A model generated the notes under the pieces. It saw only the letters and a program-made list of their open reading frames with translations, was not told where the DNA came from and did no database searches. A DNA stretch of 56,035 nt from NCBI GenBank assembly GCA_038851035.1, contig JAWCLH010000017.1, positions 1-56,035 of the forward strand, written 5' to 3'. Position 1 is the first letter of the stretch, and the number at the start of each line of letters is the position of its first letter. The translations under genes and the position numbers were made by a program. Below are positions 35,318 to 44,590 of this stretch, in pieces. The stretch comes from Thermoplasmata archaeon (GTDB lineage: Archaea; Thermoplasmatota; DTKX01; VGTL01).

Positions 35318-35752
35318 ATGTACTCAGAGAAGGTCATGGACCACTTCATGAACCCGCGCAACATGGGCGAGATGAAGGACGCGGACGGCGTCGGGAAGGT
35401 GGGGAACCCGACCTGCGGGGATCTGATGTTTGTTTACATAAAGGTTAAGGACGACGTCATCACTGACATCAAGTTCAAGACCTTCGGCTGCGGCGCTGCG
35501 ATCGCGACGAGCAGCATGGTGACAGAGCTCGCGAAGGGCAAGACGCTCGACGAGGCGCTGAGAATCACTAGGGCCGACATCGCAAGCGAGCTCGGAGGCC
35601 TTCCACCGGTCAAGATGCACTGCTCCAATCTTGCCGCGGACGCTCTCCACGCCGCAATAAAGGACTATCTGGAGAAGAATGGCCGGGACGCCTCGCACAT
35701 AAAGGTCAGGACGGAGGTCGAGTGCCACCTCGAGAAGGCCGGGTCCAGGTGA
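35318..35752 (+). CDS. iscU: IscU/NifU-like Fe-S cluster scaffold
   Basis: The 144-residue protein has the three cluster cysteines of the U-type scaffold: C33 in NPTCGD (with D35), C58 in GCGAA and C102 in MHCSNLA. It receives sulfur from a cysteine desulfurase and passes Fe-S clusters to apoproteins in the cytoplasm. No desulfurase gene lies next to it here. ATG at 35318 matches the family start MYSEKVMDHFMNPRNMGEM. A TATA box lies at 35273-35285. The next gene starts 4 bases after its stop. Confidence 0.95.
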   Translation: MYSEKVMDHFMNPRNMGEMKDADGVGKVGNPTCGDLMFVYIKVKDDVITDIKFKTFGCGAAIATSSMVTELAKGKTLDEALRITRADIASELGGLPPVKMHCSNLAADALHAAIKDYLEKNGRDASHIKVRTEVECHLEKAGSR

Positions 35753-35756
35753 AAAA

Positions 35757-36632
35757 TTGGAGCTCGTCGAGATTCAGCCCTGCACTGAGGAGGGGCTCGT
35801 CACGCTCGAGGCCTGGCTGGGGGGCAGGGAGTGCGCCGCGTTCTTCGACCCAGTGCTCCTCTGCCGCCTCCTCCTCGCCTCCCCCTTCTTCGAGAGCATT
35901 CGCTGCTCGGACCAGATGGGCTACGGAATCGCGGAGAGGGGGGGCCAGAGGGTCCATGTGTTCAGGACGGGAAAGTTGATCGTCCGGAGGGCGCCGGGGA
36001 GGGAGAGCGCCATGGAGGCCCTGAGGCTGACGGGGAGGTGCCTCTGGGGGGCAATGGTCCGCGCCTCCGGGAGGACGGTGCTCGATGAGCTCCTCACCGG
36101 GGAGAGCGCGGGGGAGCTGCCCCCTCCGCCGGGCTCCGGAGACATCACTGGAGGAGCCGCGCTCGGCCTTGGAGAGGCTCTCAGGACGGCAAGGGCCCTG
36201 CCTTCATGGAAGAGCGTCGAGGGAGGGCTGGAGATTCTCAGAACCCTCCTCGACGAGCTGGCGAGCTCCGGTGAGGCCGCGGAAAGGGCCGAGCGCCAGA
36301 GGCGCGCCGAGGCCCACTTTCTCGACTTCGCGGGTGGCGCGGAGGACGCGAGGCCCGCTTCCGTCGCTCTCGTCTTTCTGGCGCTCTCGCTCTCGCTCGA
36401 GAGGGCCGCGGCCGCTCTCGAGGCCATCCCAGCCGACGACAGAAAGGGGATGTGGGCGGCGATGGCCGAGGTGCTCGAGGCCGTCGCTTCGGGCCGAGCG
36501 TCCGAGAGGAATAGGCTCGAGGAGAGAATTCTCGTGGAGGCCAGGGAGGAGGAGCTGGCCCCGGAGGTCTTTCTCGCGCCGCTCAACCTCCTCTCTGTGA
36601 GACTCCCGGGTCCCGGAAAGCCTGCTGGCTGA
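35757..36632 (+). CDS. Unknown protein downstream of iscU
   Basis: The 291-residue soluble protein is not recognised. It starts at TTG 35757, supported by AGGTGA overlapping the iscU stop. The N-terminal half (1-115) has an alpha/beta look with MGYGIAERGGQRVHVFRTGKL (in part), VRRAPGRESAMEALRL and two Cys (C9, C36). The C-terminal half is helical and Ala/Glu/Arg-rich. Tight linkage with iscU suggests a role linked to Fe-S metabolism or its control, but this is context only. No signal peptide or membrane helix is visible. Confidence 0.7.
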   Translation: MELVEIQPCTEEGLVTLEAWLGGRECAAFFDPVLLCRLLLASPFFESIRCSDQMGYGIAERGGQRVHVFRTGKLIVRRAPGRESAMEALRLTGRCLWGAMVRASGRTVLDELLTGESAGELPPPPGSGDITGGAALGLGEALRTARALPSWKSVEGGLEILRTLLDELASSGEAAERAERQRRAEAHFLDFAGGAEDARPASVALVFLALSLSLERAAAALEAIPADDRKGMWAAMAEVLEAVASGRASERNRLEERILVEAREEELAPEVFLAPLNLLSVRLPGPGKPAG

Positions 36633-36636
36633 GAGC

Positions 36637-38229
36637 TCAGGAGCCGGCCTGGAGGAGCGAGACCAGCCCCCGGAGCGGGATGTCAACAAGACGCGGCCTG
36701 TGGCGGGCCTCATAGAGGATTTCGTAGAGCGCCTTCTGAATCATCCAGACGCGGACGGACACCATGAGCCCCCTCATCCCCTTCCTTCTCACCGAGCGCG
36801 GGCAGGAGGAGAGGTATCCTTCGACAAAAGCATCGGAGACCCCCTTCTCCCAATCCGCCGCGCGGGCCTCCGCCTCCCTCCACGACGCACCCGTGGGGTG
36901 GAATTCTCCTTCGCCGCCTCCTGCCCCTTCCCCCGCATCCTTCCCCGGAAACCTCCCGCCTCTTCCCTGCCCCGCGCGAGCGGCCCTGAGGGCCAGAGCG
37001 GAGGCGTATGAGAAGGAGCGGAGCATCCCCGCCACGTCCCTCTCGGGCGGAAGCCTCTCGACGCGCCTTGCGCCTCGCCTGAGGGGCTCACCCTCGAAGT
37101 CCAGAAACCTGAAGCCGCGCGGGCATATCAGGACCTGCGCGAGATGCATGTCTTGATGTGTCCGAATCTTCAGCCCTCCGGGCCAGCGCTCCATCGGGAG
37201 GAGGGCTTCCTCAACCGTCCCCCGGGCAGCCTCGAGCTCCCTGCGGCGCCATCCGCGCAGGGCGGAGACGGCCCTTCCGTAGTCGCCGAGGATTTCGTCC
37301 CTCCACCTCGCCACATCGTCCCGATCGATGATACCGGGCCGGAGCTCCGGCGGAGCGCGCGTTGAGCTGAGCTGGCTGTGCAGCTCGCCCAGCGCCATCC
37401 CGAGCCTCCCCGGAACGCACGTGTGGTGGCCCAGCCCGCGCCGAATCGCCCTGCGCGCGTTGCCTACGAAGGCTGGAAGGGCCGGGAAGCCCTCGATGTG
37501 CTCGATGAGGATCGCGGCGCACAGGGGCCTGCCCCCGGGAAAACCTCCCTCTGGGTGGTGGGGCGCAAGCGAGGCCGGCTCCTCCGGAGGCCGGGAGACC
37601 ATTGGAGAGCCTGGAGCCCCGGAGGGGCTGGAGGTAGCGGCCTGTCCTCCCCCAGCGGGCTCGAAAAAAGCCTCCCCGAGGACGCGGGGCGCGAGACGCG
37701 CGCCCCTCTCCGTCAGAAAAGCGAGCATCTCCGGCTCCGGGTTGAAGGGGTCGAGGCGTCTGTAGCTCTTGAGCACAACCCTCCGCCTCCCGATGCAAAA
37801 GGAGACGAGGGCGTTGCTGGTGTCGCCGCCGAGCGCCTCAGGCCGGCCCGCACGGCCGCGCGGGAGCTCCCTCATCCTCCACACAACCCTCCCGCGATCG
37901 CCCGCGCTGGTCCGGCCCGCCCTCATGCTCTCCACGACGAATGAGACGAACTCGGGGGTGGTCTCGGCCTCGCGGAACCACATTCCCGCGCTCCGGAAGG
38001 GCCCGGGGCCCGCAAGGCGCTCCGGAGAAGCGACGAGAGAGACGAAGCGGAGGTCAGGATCGGGCGGGAAGGACAGGACGGCACAGAAGAAGAACGCCCC
38101 GCGCCTCTCGAAGAGGGGGACGATCGCGTGAACCTCAACCTGCTCCGCGCCCCCGCACCCCGACCAGCGCGCGGCGGCGAGGTGCCTCGCCGAACCCCTC
38201 AGCGCGGCCTCAACAACATCCTCATCCAT
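36637..38229 (-). CDS. Maltokinase-like (Mak/Pep2 family) kinase
   Basis: The 530-residue protein matches maltokinase, which makes maltose 1-phosphate from maltose and ATP. Features are an N-cap region, LVSFCIGRRRVVLKSYRRLD (K154), a catalytic loop HQDMHLAQ (358-365, D360), the metal motif FLDFEGEP (D377, E379) and the C-terminal signature QKALYEILYEARHRPRLVDIPL (in part). A Pro/Gly-rich insert (about 190-235) is unusual, as is a Gly-rich insert in the last third. ATG at 38229 follows CAGGGGA. It is the last gene of the glucan cluster. Other sugar kinases of this fold are possible, but the tail signature favours maltokinase. Confidence 0.85.
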   Translation of the reverse strand: MDEDVVEAALRGSARHLAAARWSGCGGAEQVEVHAIVPLFERRGAFFFCAVLSFPPDPDLRFVSLVASPERLAGPGPFRSAGMWFREAETTPEFVSFVVESMRAGRTSAGDRGRVVWRMRELPRGRAGRPEALGGDTSNALVSFCIGRRRVVLKSYRRLDPFNPEPEMLAFLTERGARLAPRVLGEAFFEPAGGGQAATSSPSGAPGSPMVSRPPEEPASLAPHHPEGGFPGGRPLCAAILIEHIEGFPALPAFVGNARRAIRRGLGHHTCVPGRLGMALGELHSQLSSTRAPPELRPGIIDRDDVARWRDEILGDYGRAVSALRGWRRRELEAARGTVEEALLPMERWPGGLKIRTHQDMHLAQVLICPRGFRFLDFEGEPLRRGARRVERLPPERDVAGMLRSFSYASALALRAARAGQGRGGRFPGKDAGEGAGGGEGEFHPTGASWREAEARAADWEKGVSDAFVEGYLSSCPRSVRRKGMRGLMVSVRVWMIQKALYEILYEARHRPRLVDIPLRGLVSLLQAGS

Positions 38230-38460
38230 TCCCCTGTGCCCCTTTCGCTCCATGGACGCCAACGCCCTGCGGAATACGCTGCCGGTTCAGTCCCGCAATC
38301 GCCTCCCTTTCACTCTCCGCACCGAATCTCCTCCCTCACCCCCTCAGCGCGTGCCCCTGCCGCTCTATCAGCACCTCCGACCGCTTTTTTCTCCGCGCCG
38401 GCGCATTTCGCTCCTCTGGGAGCCGGTGCCCGCCACTCATCCGGACCGCCTCCCGACCCC
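38230..38460. other. 231-base C-rich spacer between GT4 and maltokinase genes
   Basis: No gene is supported. The minus strand is purine-rich and lacks a good TATA box, so the maltokinase is probably read from the upstream cluster transcript. Confidence 0.3.
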
Positions 38461-39735
38461 TCAGACCCTCCCGCAGAGCCGCCTATAGATGTCGAGGGTC
38501 TTCCTTGCAGCGATGTCCCATGTGAATCGCCTCTCCACCCTCTCCCTCGCTCGTCGCGCGAATCTTTCCCTCAGCTCTTCGTCGCCGAGGAGGCGGCTGA
38601 CCGCTTCCGCGAGCGCGCGCGAGTCCCCGGGAGGGACGAGGAAGCCGCTCCTCCCGTCCTCGACGATTTCGGGAATTCCGCCGACGCGAGACGCGACCAC
38701 GGGAGACCCGCAGGCCATCGCCTCCAGAACAACGAGGCCGAAGGGCTCGTAGAGCGAGGGGGTCACCGAGACCGACGCGGATGAGTAGAGGGCCACGAGC
38801 TCCCTCCTGTCGAGCGCGCGGTTGAGCCAGACGACGTCCCTCCTTCCCTTCAGCAACCCCGCCAGCTCGGCCACTATGCCGGGCTCGTCGGGCCTGCCCG
38901 TGGCGAGGACCGTCTGAGTCCCGGGCGGGAAGCCCCGGGAGGCCTCAACCAGCACCTGAACGCCCTTCTGGCGGGTCAGCCTGCCGACGAAGAGGACGTA
39001 GGGCCTCCCGACGCCGCACCTTTTCAGGACCCTCATGTCCTGCGAGGGCCTGAAAACGCGCGGGTCGATGCCGTTGTGCACGACCGATATTTTTGAGGGG
39101 GGGATGGGGTAGCACCTCGTTATGTCCCTTTTCATTCCCTCGGAAACGGCAATGACTCGGTCGCAGGCGAGCAGGCCCTCCCGCTCCATCCATTTGCTCA
39201 GCTCGTAGCCGCGGCCTAGCTGCTCGGCCTTCCAGGGCCTCAGGGGCTCCAGACTGTGGACGGTCGCGACCGCCGGAATTCCGTAGAGCTTCTTCGCGAG
39301 CGCGCCCGCGAGGTTCATGTACCATGTGTGCGAGTGGACGATGTCGCAGTCCATCGGGTCGGAGACGAGCTCGATGTCCAGCCTGAGGGCGTCGAGGGCG
39401 GGCTGATGGGAAGGCGGGCTGGCGGAGTACGTCACCGCTCTCGGCACCATCCGTCCCCCGTCGGGACAGGAGCGCCTCCTCCGCGCGCTCCCGCCACCAC
39501 CGCCGGAGCTCCTGACAGCCGCGGGCAGCTTTCCTCGCCCCGCTCCGGCTCCGCGCCCCCAGAACTCCTTTCCGTATCTCCTCACTCCCCTCTCCCCGCG
39601 CGCCCCGGGGACCCAGAGCGTCCTGACCTCCACATCAATATGCCTCGAGAGGGCGGAGGCCATCGCCGCGACGTGGTGGCCGACGCCGCCGTAGACGTTG
39701 GGCGGGTACTCGAGTGAGAGGATGCAGACCTTCAT
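38461..39735 (-). CDS. GT4 glycogen synthase / maltose-1-phosphate synthase (GlgA-Coryne/GlgM-like)
   Basis: The 424-residue glycosyltransferase has the GT-B fold: [21 protein letters not shown] at the N-terminus (in part), [23 protein letters not shown] and the donor-site motif [18 protein letters not shown]. This is the actinobacterial GlgA type, whose mycobacterial member GlgM joins ADP-glucose and glucose 1-phosphate into maltose 1-phosphate. A Gly/Arg/Ser-rich insert (about 45-95) is atypical. ATG at 39735 is chosen because upstream codons look non-coding. It is flanked by branching enzyme and maltokinase genes. Confidence 0.85.
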   Translation of the reverse strand: MKVCILSLEYPPNVYGGVGHHVAAMASALSRHIDVEVRTLWVPGARGERGVRRYGKEFWGRGAGAGRGKLPAAVRSSGGGGGSARRRRSCPDGGRMVPRAVTYSASPPSHQPALDALRLDIELVSDPMDCDIVHSHTWYMNLAGALAKKLYGIPAVATVHSLEPLRPWKAEQLGRGYELSKWMEREGLLACDRVIAVSEGMKRDITRCYPIPPSKISVVHNGIDPRVFRPSQDMRVLKRCGVGRPYVLFVGRLTRQKGVQVLVEASRGFPPGTQTVLATGRPDEPGIVAELAGLLKGRRDVVWLNRALDRRELVALYSSASVSVTPSLYEPFGLVVLEAMACGSPVVASRVGGIPEIVEDGRSGFLVPPGDSRALAEAVSRLLGDEELRERFARRARERVERRFTWDIAARKTLDIYRRLCGRV

Positions 39736-39878
39736 GGCGCCACACGGCTCAATGCGGCTGGACGCTATTAAGGGTTGCCTGGTGGGGTACAGAGCGGGGG
39801 CGCCGGGGCTCCCGAAGGCGGTCCGGAGCAGCAGGCCGGGTATGTGATCGGGGGCAGCCTCGCAAGCGCGCTTTCGGT

Positions 39879-41513
39879 CTAGATGTACAGACCGGGCTCC
39901 AGCCACGGGAAGATATTGTCCATATCCCTCAGCCTATCGAGCTCGGCCTGCCCCTGGCCCTCGACCGCGGCCCTGAGCGCGGCGAAGCGCTCCAGATGCC
40001 CCCTGAACCTCTCCACGGCGTACTCTCTCGCCTGGAACGTCGAGACGAGGAACTCCCAGTCGCTCGCCTCGAGCAGCATCAGCTCGCGCGCGGCCTGAGC
40101 GAGCAGCTCCCTCTTCGAAGGGTCTCCCGAGTGGCGGCGCGCCGCCTCCTCCATCCATCGCTCGGCCTGATGGATTTCCCTCCACATCCACTCCGTGTCC
40201 GGGTTGAGCCAGACCCTGTGGTCCCCGCCCGCGCCCCACGAGCTCTCCGGCAGGGATATCTCCTCCGAGGGCGGGTGCTCCGCGAGATACGCGCCGCACG
40301 AGAGCGCCTCGACGCCCGCGGCCGGGAGCTTCTCCAGAACCATCGTCAGCCACCTGACGCCCTCGTACCACCAGTGCCCGAATAGCTCGAGGTCGTAGGG
40401 AGCGACGATGACCGGCGCCCCCTCGCCCGCGTGCTCCTTTAGAAGGGAGGCCGCGAGCCCGGCGAAGTGCGCGCTGTGCTCCTCGAGCCTCGGCCCGACT
40501 TTATCCGGCTCGTAGAGCTGCTTCGTCCCGAGGTCGCGGGACTGCCTGTCGGTCACCCTCCAGTACTGAAGGCCGCTGACGGAATCCCTCTTGTGGAACT
40601 CGCGGTACCAGCCGTCGCCGGGGTAGCCCCAGTCCGCGCTCCAGACCTGCAGCCCGGTCCTCTCGTTCCTCCCAAGCACGGCGACCGGTGTGCCCCCGGA
40701 GCCTACGATATAGGGCCTGAAGGTGCTCCTCCCCGAAGGGGCCCTCTCGACGCTCCCGTCCGGTCCCCGGGGCCTCGCCAGGAATGGGAACCTCTCCCAG
40801 TAGACCCCCCCGGCCCTCCCGCCCTCGATCGTGTGATGGTCGACAATGAAGTACCGAATTCCCTCCTCTGCAAGAAAGCTCTCGAGCCCCGGCCTCTGAA
40901 CCTCGCGCCCGCTCCCCGGCTCCCTCCACACTCCCGCGGGCCTGTAGCCGCACTCGGGGAGCCAGATGCCCTCCGGGTTCTTGCCGAAGGCCCTGCGGTG
41001 CGCCTCCGTCCCAGCCCGAATCTGGGCCCGAATCGCGCTCTCGGTCCCGAGCAGGGGGAGGTAGGCGTGGGTTGCGGCGGATGTCATCAGCTCGACCCTG
41101 CCCTCCTCTTCTAGTTTCCTGAATTCGCCCGCGAGGTCTCTGCCCATCCTGTCCCTGAAGTCGACGAGGGTGGAGTGGTAGCGGGTCTCGTACATCTGAG
41201 CCAGCGCCCTCCTCTCGGGCCTGTCCCTGTGGCGGTCGACGTCCTTGGCGCAGAGATCGATTCTGTGGTAGAGGTACTGCTCGAACCTTTGCTTCATGTA
41301 GCCGTCGCAGAGCTGCTCGAGGAGCACGGGTGTCAGGCTGATCGTGAGGAGGGGCCTGCGGGGTCTGGGGATCGACTCGAGCGCCCTGAGGACGGGGATG
41401 TAGGAGCTGGCCATGACTTCGAAGAGCCACTCCTCGCCGAATGGCCAGACGCCCGCCTTCCTCACATAGGGTATGTGGGCGTGGAGGACGAAGCTCAGGG
41501 CCCCTTCGCTCAC
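39879..41513 (-). CDS. GH57 1,4-alpha-glucan branching enzyme
   Basis: The 544-residue protein is a GH57 branching enzyme with a DUF1957-type helical C-terminal domain. HAHIPY (11-16), the nucleophile region WLPECGYRP (E187) and the acid region APYDLELFGHWWYEG (D374) are intact. The enzyme forms alpha-1,6 branches in glycogen-like glucan. It starts with GTG at 41513, overlapping the stop of the mutase-like gene (GTGA). The GT4 gene follows 143 bases downstream. Confidence 0.92.
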   Translation of the reverse strand: MSEGALSFVLHAHIPYVRKAGVWPFGEEWLFEVMASSYIPVLRALESIPRPRRPLLTISLTPVLLEQLCDGYMKQRFEQYLYHRIDLCAKDVDRHRDRPERRALAQMYETRYHSTLVDFRDRMGRDLAGEFRKLEEEGRVELMTSAATHAYLPLLGTESAIRAQIRAGTEAHRRAFGKNPEGIWLPECGYRPAGVWREPGSGREVQRPGLESFLAEEGIRYFIVDHHTIEGGRAGGVYWERFPFLARPRGPDGSVERAPSGRSTFRPYIVGSGGTPVAVLGRNERTGLQVWSADWGYPGDGWYREFHKRDSVSGLQYWRVTDRQSRDLGTKQLYEPDKVGPRLEEHSAHFAGLAASLLKEHAGEGAPVIVAPYDLELFGHWWYEGVRWLTMVLEKLPAAGVEALSCGAYLAEHPPSEEISLPESSWGAGGDHRVWLNPDTEWMWREIHQAERWMEEAARRHSGDPSKRELLAQAARELMLLEASDWEFLVSTFQAREYAVERFRGHLERFAALRAAVEGQGQAELDRLRDMDNIFPWLEPGLYI

Positions 41514-42304
41514 CGGCCCACCCCCACGTTGCTGTTCCGGGGCCTGAAGTCCTTCAGGAAAAGGAGCAGGTCCTTGAGTCCGTGCCTCTCGTCCAACTTC
41601 TCCCCTGAGGCGCTGTACACCTCGACAACGTCGACGAACCTCAGTCCGAGGTGGGGCCTCTCGCGCCTGAGCGCCTCTAGGAATTCCTCCTTAGGCCTCG
41701 GCTGTCCGTAGCCCGAGACGAGGCCGTTGAAGAGCTGGACTTTCATCCCGTACTTCTCGAGAAGCCCCGGGACGAGGGCCGCGAGAGGCGTGGTCTGGCA
41801 GTCCGCCAGAATAGAGAGGGGGTTCCTGAAGGATATCTCGGAGTAGAGGCACTCGATGTAGTCCTCGATGCCATTGGGGTAGTAGAGAATTGTCCCTAGG
41901 TCCATGAGGCTGACCGTTCGCCGGCCGCCCCCACCTCCATCCCTCCCCTCGCCCGCCATCAGGCTCATGATTCTCCGCACGGTCTCGGGGTCCGCGGGCT
42001 CGCCCCGGCTGTTGTAGAGGCTCACGCCCACCTTCGAGCCGTCGAAGAAGACATAAATTCCAGCCCCCATGCCCTGCTTCCTGACCTCGTACCTGAGCAC
42101 CTCCTCGGGCACGAGCCTCATGTCCAGCACCGAGACCCCCAGACTCGCCAGCCCTACCGTCAGCGCCCTCCTGACCAGCCTCGAGACCGGTCGGCCGTCG
42201 GTGCCGGTCATCACCATCGCGTTCTGCCCCATCCAGGAGCCCAAGGCCAGCCCGAGCTCCAGGCACTCCCTCGCATCACAGGTCTCGCTCTCGTATATCC
42301 TCAT
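41510..42304 (-). CDS. Degenerate phosphohexomutase-like protein (two domains only)
   Basis: The 264-residue protein matches the first two domains of phosphoglucomutase/phosphomannomutase: GTDGRPVSRLVRRALTVGLAS near the start (in part) and GIEDYIECLYSEISFRNPLSI later. The catalytic TASHNP loop is replaced by MGAGIYVFFDGSKVG, and the DGDGDR metal loop by FVDVVEVY. Domains 3 and 4 are missing. It is therefore almost certainly not a mutase. In cyanobacteria and actinobacteria a similar dead mutase domain is fused to a sugar-nucleotidyltransferase; here it is a separate gene 42 bases after one. A regulatory or oligomerising partner role is inferred. Confidence 0.75.
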   Translation of the reverse strand: MRIYESETCDARECLELGLALGSWMGQNAMVMTGTDGRPVSRLVRRALTVGLASLGVSVLDMRLVPEEVLRYEVRKQGMGAGIYVFFDGSKVGVSLYNSRGEPADPETVRRIMSLMAGEGRDGGGGGRRTVSLMDLGTILYYPNGIEDYIECLYSEISFRNPLSILADCQTTPLAALVPGLLEKYGMKVQLFNGLVSGYGQPRPKEEFLEALRRERPHLGLRFVDVVEVYSASGEKLDERHGLKDLLLFLKDFRPRNSNVGVGR

Positions 42305-42346
42305 TGCAGACCCTTCCCTCCGAGCTTCGCTCGCTCCCGCCGGGCC

Positions 42347-43432
42347 TCACTGGTCCGGTATCATCACCGTCCCCGGGCCCAGCCTGGAGCCGTACCACAG
42401 CTTTATATTTGTTCCTATCCTGCAGCCCTCACCCACGATGCACCTGTCGCCGGCGACGCAGCCCGTCTCGAAGAGCGTGCCGGGGCCGAGCTCGCAGCCC
42501 TCGCCGATGATCGTCTCCCTGAGCCGCACGCCGTCGCCGATCCTCGTCCCGGACCACACTATCGACCTCGATATCTCCACGTTCTTCCCGACCTCGACGT
42601 CGTTCCCGAGTATCGCGAAGCCGTCGACATGGATGCTGCCGTGAATCACGCAGTTGCGGCCGCTGATGAGAGTCCTCTCGCCGTTCGTGAAGGGCGCGCC
42701 GCGGGGGTGGAGGCCCCTGAGCCTGAGCTTTCCCTTAAGAGCGTCCTCGCTCGCGGAGAGGTAGGTCCCCGGGAGGCCGAGGTCGTTCCAGTACTCGGAG
42801 AACTCGTAGCCGTACACCGGCGCATCCTTCTGAATCAGTCTCGGGAAGAAGTCCCTAGAGAAGTCGAACCGTGTGCCGGGGGGTACCTCCCTGAAGGCCT
42901 CCGTTTCGAGCACGTAGACCCCCGTGTTCACGGTGTTGCTGAACGCCTGGTCCCGGGAGGGCTTCTCTAGGAAGCGCCTTATCCTCTTCTCCTCGTCCAG
43001 AAGGGCGATGCCGTACTGGCAAGGGTTATCGACCCTCGAGAGGGCGATCGAAGCGATTCCGCCCTTGCTCTCGTGAAAGGCGATGAGCTCCCTCAGGTTC
43101 AAGTTGGTCACGATATCGGCAGAAACAACGAGGAATGGCGAGTCGAGCTCCCTGACGATTTTATTGCACGCGCCGGCGGTTCCATAGGGCTCGTTGTCCG
43201 TGTAGTAACCGATGCGCAGCCCGTATCTCGAGCCGTCGCCGCAGTGCCTCATCAACTGCTCCTGCATGTAGTCAACCAGCATGAATACCCTGTCGGCCCT
43301 CAGCCGAGCGATATCGTGGAGAATGTAGTCGATCAGGGGGGTGTTGAGGAAGGGAATCATGGGCTTGGGCCTGCTAACCGTCAGAGGAAGGAGCCTAGTG
43401 CCCCTCCCGGCCGCCATCACAACGACGTCCAT
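42347..43432 (-). CDS. Sugar-1-phosphate nucleotidyltransferase with LbH repeats
   Basis: The 361-residue protein has an NTP-transferase domain with AAGRGTRLLPLTVSRPKPM at 7-25, VVSADIVTN as the metal-binding Asp motif, EKPS and TGVYV. A left-handed beta-helix of hexapeptide repeats follows (IHGSIHVDGFAILGNDVEVG type). Such enzymes make GDP-mannose, dTDP-glucose, UDP-glucose or ADP-glucose. In this cluster an NDP-glucose donor for the GT4 enzyme is most likely, but sequence alone does not fix the base or sugar. It is the first gene of the cluster, and ATG at 43432 is supported by the canonical N-terminus MDVVVMAAG. Confidence 0.88.
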   Translation of the reverse strand: MDVVVMAAGRGTRLLPLTVSRPKPMIPFLNTPLIDYILHDIARLRADRVFMLVDYMQEQLMRHCGDGSRYGLRIGYYTDNEPYGTAGACNKIVRELDSPFLVVSADIVTNLNLRELIAFHESKGGIASIALSRVDNPCQYGIALLDEEKRIRRFLEKPSRDQAFSNTVNTGVYVLETEAFREVPPGTRFDFSRDFFPRLIQKDAPVYGYEFSEYWNDLGLPGTYLSASEDALKGKLRLRGLHPRGAPFTNGERTLISGRNCVIHGSIHVDGFAILGNDVEVGKNVEISRSIVWSGTRIGDGVRLRETIIGEGCELGPGTLFETGCVAGDRCIVGEGCRIGTNIKLWYGSRLGPGTVMIPDQ

Positions 43433-43636
43433 GCTCCACCGACCGCTCCCGCAGAGTCCTGCGGCGGGGGACCTGTCGCTGGGGCGCCCCCCACTCGCAC
43501 CCCACACAGCGCCCCCCGGACCTCCCCCGCCGCGGGGCCAACCCCATCGCGCCCCGCCTGCAAAAGATTTGCGGTCCCTGTGGTCAAGGAGGGTTATCAA
43601 AAAATAGTAAAGGGTCCTCCACCATATAGATAAACA
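43433..43636. promoter_or_regulatory. Divergent region between glucan cluster and surface protein
   Basis: AAAAAATAG (43601-43609) is a TATA-like box about 30 bases before the rightward ATG at 43637. CTATTTTTTGATAAC on the minus strand (same tract) could serve the glucan cluster, leaving a leader of about 145 bases. The remainder is GC-rich without a gene. Confidence 0.4.
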
Positions 43637-44590
43637 ATGAGAGGCTATAGGTTCGCCCCGCTCGCGCTGCTGGCCCTGATCATCGTGGGCACAGGCATCT
43701 GCGCTGCACCTGCGCGGGCGAGTCCCAACCCGATTCCCGTGATGTCCCTCCAGCTCACGCCCTCTGGGGCAGTCGCGGCGCCGGACCCTGTGGCGCCGGG
43801 CTTCGCGCAGCTCTCCGGGACCATATCCATCGATAAAATCCCGGGGGAGAGGCTGGCGGTCTACATCACTGGCACCGTGGACACGGGTTGGCAGGTCCAA
43901 TGCTCCCCCAGCGTCCTCCTACTCACCACGAACAAGATGAGTGACTTTACCGCCACCGTCGTGGTCCCGCCCGCCACTCCCGCCAGCTCCGTCGGCATCC
44001 TGAGGGTCGAGGCCCAAGCGCAGGGCCTGGGATTCTTCCTGAGGGCGGTCGCGGAGGCCCTCGTGACCGTCAGGCCATACTACAGAGTCTTCCTCGACTC
44101 GCCCATGCCCTACAAGGAGATAACCCCAGGCGCGAAGACCTCATTCGTACTCGAGGTCCAGAACTGGGGGAACTCCATGGACACCTTCGACATAGAAATC
44201 TCCAACGCGGCCGAGCTCGCGTACCGCGGCTGGCTCATCTCCTTCTCCGTCTCCTCCGCCTCCCGCATAGCGCCGATGGGCACGAAGCGCATAGCGATGT
44301 ATGTCCAGTCCCCGATGGTCTTCACACCGTGGAAGGCCGAGGCGACACTGATTCTCATCAGGGCTTCCTCGCAAAATTCAGGCGACACGGGGGAGCTCGT
44401 GGAGCAGTCTTTCATATTCGTCGTCTACGAGAGGGGGGTATACATCAACGAGCCTGGCTGGGCCCTCATCGCCTTTGTGATTCTGCTAGCCGTGCTGGGG
44501 TCTTATTTAGCTGTCTGGAGGAGGAGAAAGCGGCGCGTGGCACCGGCAGAGGGCAGCGGGGACGCGGGGAGTAGCGCGGACGAGGACTGA
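43637..44590 (+). CDS. Membrane-anchored surface protein with Ig-like domains
   Basis: The 317-residue protein has a signal peptide (about 5-28, ending APARA-S), an extracellular part of two beta-sandwich-like domains with CARDB/NEW3-type features (KTSFVLEVQNWGNSMDTFDI), one membrane helix (WALIAFVILLAVLGSYLAVW), a basic RRRKRR stop-transfer and an acidic tail. No enzyme motif is visible. It is divergent from the glucan cluster and convergent with EF-2. It is the smallest of the surface proteins in this window. Confidence 0.8.
   Translation: MRGYRFAPLALLALIIVGTGICAAPARASPNPIPVMSLQLTPSGAVAAPDPVAPGFAQLSGTISIDKIPGERLAVYITGTVDTGWQVQCSPSVLLLTTNKMSDFTATVVVPPATPASSVGILRVEAQAQGLGFFLRAVAEALVTVRPYYRVFLDSPMPYKEITPGAKTSFVLEVQNWGNSMDTFDIEISNAAELAYRGWLISFSVSSASRIAPMGTKRIAMYVQSPMVFTPWKAEATLILIRASSQNSGDTGELVEQSFIFVVYERGVYINEPGWALIAFVILLAVLGSYLAVWRRRKRRVAPAEGSGDAGSSADED

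Noticed and set aside
34393-35364. Longer start for the HisA/F-related protein at 35364
   Set aside because: The extra 104 codons would cross its TATA box and overlap the divergent iscU gene, and they look non-coding.
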